In this document: one piece after another, positions 61,592 to 61,733 of the stretch | How positions within the stretch are numbered: the first letter of the stretch is position 1 | Layout of the letters: every line of letters begins with the position of its first letter | Source of the DNA: an uncultured Bacilli bacterium | GTDB lineage: Bacteria; Bacillota_I; Bacilli_A; RFN20; CAG-826 | DNA length: 61,733 nt | Direction: 5' to 3' | Assembly: GCA_934168325.1 (NCBI GenBank) | Contig: CAKPNG010000005.1 | Location: 1-61,733 of the forward strand | Program-made: the position numbers and the translations under genes | Notes under the pieces: model-generated | Seen by the model: the letters and a program-made list of their open reading frames with translations, nothing else | Told to the model about the DNA's origin: nothing | Databases searched by the model: none

Positions 61592-61733
61592 CTAATAAAT
61601 TGGATACGGAACTCTTTTTAAACGATCACTTGGTATATTTCTTCTACCTTCTTTAGCCCCGTTTTTAGAATATAGTACTACAATTGTTTAGAATTTAATT
61701 CCAATTAAACCATTTAAAATCTCGAATAAATCG
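61592..61733 (-). pseudogene. Coding-like fragment at the right edge, with an in-frame TAA
   Basis: On the minus strand the frame entering from the right edge reads DLFEILNGLIGIKF and stops at TAA (61688-61690). The same frame then continues TIVVLYSKNGAKEGRRNIPS and DRLKRVPYPIY to a TAG at 61592-61594. The second part has protein-like composition. Either the gene ends at the TAA and the rest is chance, or this is the broken 3' end of a gene. Too little is present to name it. Confidence 0.3.

Overview
The window is about 61.7 kb of very AT-rich, gene-dense bacterial chromosome. Almost every gene has a homologue typical of low-GC Firmicutes (Bacilli). Several local gene orders match Bacillus: ezrA-nifZ-thiI, infC-rpmI-rplT, and gmk-priA-rsmB-rlmN-prpC-prkC-rpe-rpmB. 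TGA is used as a stop (for example at ezrA, yfcE and the membrane gene before sdaA), so this is the standard code and not the Mycoplasma code. Short intergenic gaps, missing neighbours in the conserved clusters and single-chain or trimmed enzymes suggest a host-associated Bacilli lineage with a reduced genome, such as the uncultured RF39-like gut Bacilli. That placement is inference. No tRNA, rRNA, CRISPR array, complete insertion sequence or prophage was recognised.

Layout. 1-6.2 kb (minus): leuS, tex and an unknown gene whose frame is broken by an in-frame TAA. 6.3-6.6 kb: a tiny winged-helix protein and a terminator. 6.6-17.7 kb (minus): an uninterrupted run jetA-jetB-jetC-glgC-glgD-glgA-membrane protein-sdaA, in which a Wadjet-type SMC complex precedes glycogen synthesis and serine deamination. 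17.8-20.2 kb: a PHP phosphatase, a small membrane protein and a zinc phospholipase C-like protein. 20.2-21.6 kb (plus): L20-type leader, infC, rpmI, rplT. 21.6-26.7 kb (minus): thiI, nifS-like gene and ezrA, then Nudix and yfcE. 26.8-29.4 kb (plus): membrane protein, esterase, DUF523 protein, ECF S component. 29.4-33.7 kb (minus): glgB-glgP.

34.0-42.9 kb: rpmB (plus), then a minus-strand block of membrane protein, rpe, prkC, prpC, rlmN, rsmB-like, DUF1904-like, priA and gmk. 43.0-47.7 kb (plus): pfkA-pyk and a T-box-controlled thrS. 47.7-49.1 kb (minus): cvpA-like gene and gpmA. 49.2-55.3 kb (plus): galT, a heterodimeric ABC exporter, and rpsD behind a structured leader. 55.3-61.4 kb (minus): LacI-type regulator, apt, tyrS, an M6-like metalloprotease lipoprotein, two membrane proteins and exodeoxyribonuclease III. 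The right edge holds a coding-like fragment, again with an in-frame TAA.

Function. The window encodes glycogen build-up (GlgC/GlgD/GlgA/GlgB) and phosphorolysis (GlgP), plus lower glycolysis (PfkA, GpmA, Pyk) and galactose entry (GalT). A LacI/CcpA-like regulator may link part of this: an identical 16-bp cre-like word lies before glgB and over the regulator's own promoter. The least expected items are a Wadjet jetABC set with no jetD nuclease beside it, an RsmB homologue that has lost its SAM loop and nucleophile motifs, and a PrkC kinase reduced to its cytosolic domain.
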